Shown here: positions 60,801 to 64,000 of the stretch, one piece after another
Layout of the letters: each line of letters starts with the position of its first letter
Position numbering within the stretch: position 1 is the stretch's first letter
Origin: Bugula neritina
Lineage: Eukaryota > Bryozoa > Gymnolaemata > Cheilostomatida > Bugulidae
Reading direction: 5' to 3'
Assembly: GCA_964035545.1 (NCBI GenBank)
Contig: OZ037766.1
Coordinates: 4,813,722 to 4,877,721 of the forward strand
DNA length: 64,000 nucleotides
Made by a program: the position numbers and the translations under genes
The notes under the pieces: generated by a model
What the model was told of the DNA's origin: nothing
Seen by the model: only the letters and a program-made list of their open reading frames with translations
The model's database searches: none

Positions 60801-62540
60801 CCGTTCCACCGCCTTGAGTCGCTCCTCTACAGCCACTTCCTGTACCTTGGCAAACAGTTTGGGTCTCAGTTTAGATATAGCTTTCTGACTGAACGAATGG
60901 GTCTCCTTCAAGTGTCTCAGCATCTCCCTCGCCTACAAGCGTTTATTACCTCCTTTATCAAGAGAGCTAAAAGCATTTATTACCTCCTTTATCAAGAGAG
61001 CTAAAAGCATTTATTACTTTTTTATTAAGAGAACTACAAGCATTTATTACTTCTTTTATGAAGAGAACTACAATCATTTATTACCTCCTTTATCAAGAGA
61101 ACTAAGAGCATTTATTACCTCCTTTTTCAAGAGAACTAAAACACATAACCAAGAACCCTCGACATCTTCACTCACCGTCTGAACGGGGGCCTCACATATG
61201 GTACAGGTCAAGGATATATTGGTATTCTTAGTCCTAGTAGGTCGGCCAGGTGGGCGGCCAATCATACGTAGTTTCCTACCAAACTTTGCAATCATCTCCT
61301 TGTCCGATACTTTGCAATATCGCGTGGGAGTAGTCGGGGGAACTCGTCGCCTCATGTTGCGTAGAAATGGGTCGTTCTCTTCCGTAAGTTTCTCACTATT
61401 GTAATCTGAACATACAGTGAGAAGAGCGTAGTTAATTAAGTCATGCAAAAAATTTTTCATCATTGAGATTAATCCCTAGTTTGTATAGCGAATAAAACCG
61501 GTCTAATTATTATGCATACACCTGCTGGTAGAAACAGTAATTCAGGTATCAAAGTAATTGGTACTATAAGTATGTGATATCTGCAGACAGTAAAAGTAGA
61601 GGTAGTAGTACCACTAGTAGCAGTCAAAGTAATAATCACAGTTGTAAGAGTAAAAGAAGCATAACAAGTAGCAATAGCAATCAACTACGGAAAGTGATAT
61701 GAATACGGTAAAAACATGACATACCCAGAACTTTCAGTTGTCTAACGAATGCTTGATTCCTAACAAAAGCGCGGAGTTTGGCGACAAATTCGAGACTCTT
61801 GCCGTGAGTCTTGTTGAGATGACGAGACAGATTCTTCTGCTACAAACACAACAGAGAGAATTGATGCAATGGCTTCCGGCATGTCCTTTTAAATTTGGAA
61901 ACTATGAAGGCTTTTCAGCAGAGAAGCCATATTACTGGGATATTGTAATATATTACTTTAAGAGCACCTTCTACGACACAAGATTGTAGGAATGTGAAAT
62001 AGAGACACTAGTTGAGGCAGCAAGTAATGATTCTACCTGGCTGTATATGTTCCTGCAGTAGATGCAGGGGTAGAAGACTTTCTTGTCAGCGTGCTGATAG
62101 CTCATGTGGTTGGTCAGTGTTTTGATGCAGGAGTAGAGAGTATTACAACGGAAACACCTTCTTGTCTGCCAGTCGCAGTCAGTACGACTCTTGATGTCTA
62201 CGCAGGCCAGTCTACCCCGCAGCTTGGGTCCAAGGGTGTAGTACTCATCATCCCGCAAGTACTCGTAGAGATCAGGGTCATGCTCAAACTCCATTGCTGC
62301 GTCTAAATGACAGCAAGCAAGATCAACAGTAGAAGTAGAAGTAGGAGCAGTAGTACTAGTAGTAATGGTGGTAGTAGTAGTGATAGTTGTGGTAGTGGTA
62401 GTAGTAGTATTAGTAGTGTTAGTATTAGTAGTAGTGGTAGTTAGTAGTAGCAGCAGCAGTAGTTGTAGTAGTAGTAATAATAGCAGTAGGTAGTAGTAGT
62501 AGTAGTAGTAGTAGAAGTAGTAGTAGTAGAAGTAGTAGTA

Positions 62541-62584
<44 letters not shown>

Positions 62585-64000
62585 TGTAGAAGTTGGAGTG
62601 TTACTAGGTATATCATTCTCTAACTGTAAAAACACTGGATTAGTACAAACTTGTGAAACGTGCTTTAGCAGTGCTATGGGTTCACTATTGAAGGCTACAG
62701 CCACACTGATATAAGTTAGAACTACACCAGTGATCAATAGTAGGGCAGTACCCTTTGTAAAAGTTAAATCAGCAACATATTTTACCATCATACAGCTTAC
62801 GTCCCCAGATATAAAAGATCTTATGTTGTGTGAAATTTAGGTCATGAGTTCAAAAAAGGTGCCAACCACACAATAAATAAACCTACATTCCTCGTCATCG
62901 TCCTCGTCCTTCAAATCCATTTCTTGCTTCATCTCATCTACTAAAATGTATAAAAGCACAACTATAATTTCCACACACCAACACATCTTAATCAATACAA
63001 ATAATCAATCAATATATCAAAAAGTTATTAGCATGCCTTCTACAGAATCAGAATTCATACCTGATTGTTCAGATTTCTCCAAGTCTTCAAATGTGATGAT
63101 ATCTGCAAAATAAAGCATGAAGGTTTAGCAACCGAAGGTACTTTAAAAAATGCTTCAAGGTGATTTGATGTACATTACCATCACATTAAAGAGATTTGTT
63201 GCATGTAACATGTCAGAGTTAACACAAATCTTTGCTATTGTTTGAAGGCAAAAAGTTTCCTGCAGTATTTACCCGTCTTGTCATGAAAAGAACATTACAG
63301 GTGTAGTAGAAAAAGAACTAACCATCTACGGCCCCCTCCATGTTGTCCATTTCATTCTCAACATCTTGATTCTTTTCATTATGCTCTGATGCCCATATAT
63401 TAAACCCTGCTGCCTCATTCTGATCAGTTTCTTTGCTCTCTCTTTGGCTATCAATTGATTGGTTAGTATCTTCAACCTTGTCATTTTCCTTTCCATTGTT
63501 CTCCACAGTCTTGTCAGTAGAGTCTGCGTTTGGTGGCTGAGCAATGTCTGCATCCACCTTGTCGTCCAATTTGATTTCTGATGCTGGCTGTATGACTCGT
63601 CTCAGTAATAACTTCAATGAAAACTCGTCTTTAGAAGACGCCAGAACTGTTTGAATTGGACCGAGAAGAGAGCCGTCTGCCATCAACGTCTGCACATCCT
63701 GCTGAGGAGGAGGCAGGGGGTTCATCAGGTTCAGCGTTTTCACACTCTTCAACTGTTCAAAGGTGAAGCCCAGACGCGGCTGAGACAGAACAGTGTTGGT
63801 GTTTTCTAAGACCTCCACCAGCCTGTACGGTGTCAGCTCTTTGGCAGGGGACGCAACTTCCTTTTCCACCATCTCTCGTGGTGGAGAAGAGATTTTAGGC
63901 AGAGTGATGGGCTTGACGTCAACAGGAAGTTCCGGGTCACTGTCGTCGTCGTCATAATTAACAGAGACAGTCACCAAGTCATCAATATTGTACTCAGGCT
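57836..64000 (-). CDS. C2H2 zinc-finger protein with AT-hook-like motif, 5' end outside window
   Basis: Eleven exons join in phase on the minus strand: 63323-beyond 64000, 63061-63102, 62887-62940, 62037-62296, 61725-61839, 61176-61405, 60703-60932, 60052-60292, 59111-59428, 58465-58725, 57836-57940. About 844 residues lie in the window. The N-terminal part is acidic (DDDDSDPELPVDVKPITLP). Fingers in order: CFRCNTLYSCIKTLTNHMSY + QH; CIYCRNIYSQ + QKNLSRHLNKTH (split by an intron); CTICEAPVQT + VREMLRHLKETH (also split); and a C2HC-type CPTCQKIFVNQNALDKHTPS + C. RMIGRPPGRPTRTKN precedes the third finger and resembles an AT-hook. A charged helix with ERLKAVEREKELAASRF follows. The C-terminal third is Gln/Thr-rich, as in activation domains. 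It is probably a nuclear DNA-binding protein and a likely relative of its downstream neighbour. Confidence 0.82.
59457..59592. repeat. 35-bp minisatellite, about four copies
   Basis: Units of the form CTAGCTCCTCCCACCTACAT plus CTCCACATTGT are repeated head to tail in the intron immediately upstream (minus-strand sense) of the exon at 59111-59428. Confidence 0.85.
60938..61141. repeat. Minisatellite of about 35 bp, six copies
   Basis: Copies of AGCATTTATTACCTCCTTTA followed by TCAAGAGAGCTAAA fill most of the intron between the exons at 60703-60932 and 61176-61405, starting within a few bases of the splice acceptor. Later copies carry small substitutions. Confidence 0.88.
62340..62585. repeat. 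(AGT)n trinucleotide tract
   Basis: About 245 bases of AGT repeats with GGT/AGA variants lie in a zinc-finger gene intron. Long homopolymeric Leu or Thr open frames across it are artefacts of the repeat. Confidence 0.92.

Noticed and set aside
62425-62791. Poly-Leu and poly-Thr frames on the minus strand
   Set aside because: They are translations of the AGT trinucleotide tract inside an intron.

Overview
The window is a piece of an AT-rich animal nuclear genome. Genes are split into many short exons with GT-AG introns, and the introns carry mini- and microsatellites, a tRNA-derived SINE, a MITE and a DNA transposon. The gene set (CARD/death-domain adaptor, SLC9B-type Na+/H+ antiporter, twisted gastrulation, flavin/biliverdin reductase-like enzyme, C2H2 zinc-finger proteins) is metazoan. 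A marine invertebrate, perhaps a lophotrochozoan, fits the overall look, but the phylum cannot be fixed from the sequence alone. All exon models were built by eye from reading frames, splice dinucleotides and phase agreement.

Layout, left to right. 43-1882 (+): a complete five-exon CARD + death-domain adaptor, like CRADD/RAIDD. 3619-6430 (-): a long, low-complexity, probably N-myristoylated protein whose reading frame breaks once near 4230. 11883-26653 (+): an SLC9B (NHA) sodium/proton antiporter in about 13 coding exons. The intron between its third and fourth exons holds a 4.17-kb DNA transposon (13996-18165) with inverted repeats of about 1.08 kb and a damaged DDE transposase. 27741-31268 (+): a small secreted protein made of a leader, a short helical segment and a module otherwise known from contactin-associated proteins. 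32186-32399: a full-length SINE with a perfect 10-bp target-site duplication.

35630-40913 (+): twisted gastrulation (BMP modulator) in four exons, with a 768-bp TTAA-flanked MITE (36971-37738) in its first intron. 43984-46557 (+): a six-exon NAD(P)-binding reductase of the BLVRB-like atypical SDR group. 47592-54923 (-) and 57836-64000 (-, 5' end outside the window): two adjacent C2H2 zinc-finger genes that look like diverged tandem copies. Both carry AT-hook-like motifs and both have a zinc finger cut by a phase-0 intron at the same place; the first resembles vertebrate ZNF800.

The genes do not form a pathway; this is an ordinary gene neighbourhood. The most unusual structure is the transposon, whose long inverted repeats include the C-terminal codons of its own transposase. 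This suggests that the 5' end, with the N-terminal DNA-binding exon, was replaced by an inverted copy of the 3' end.
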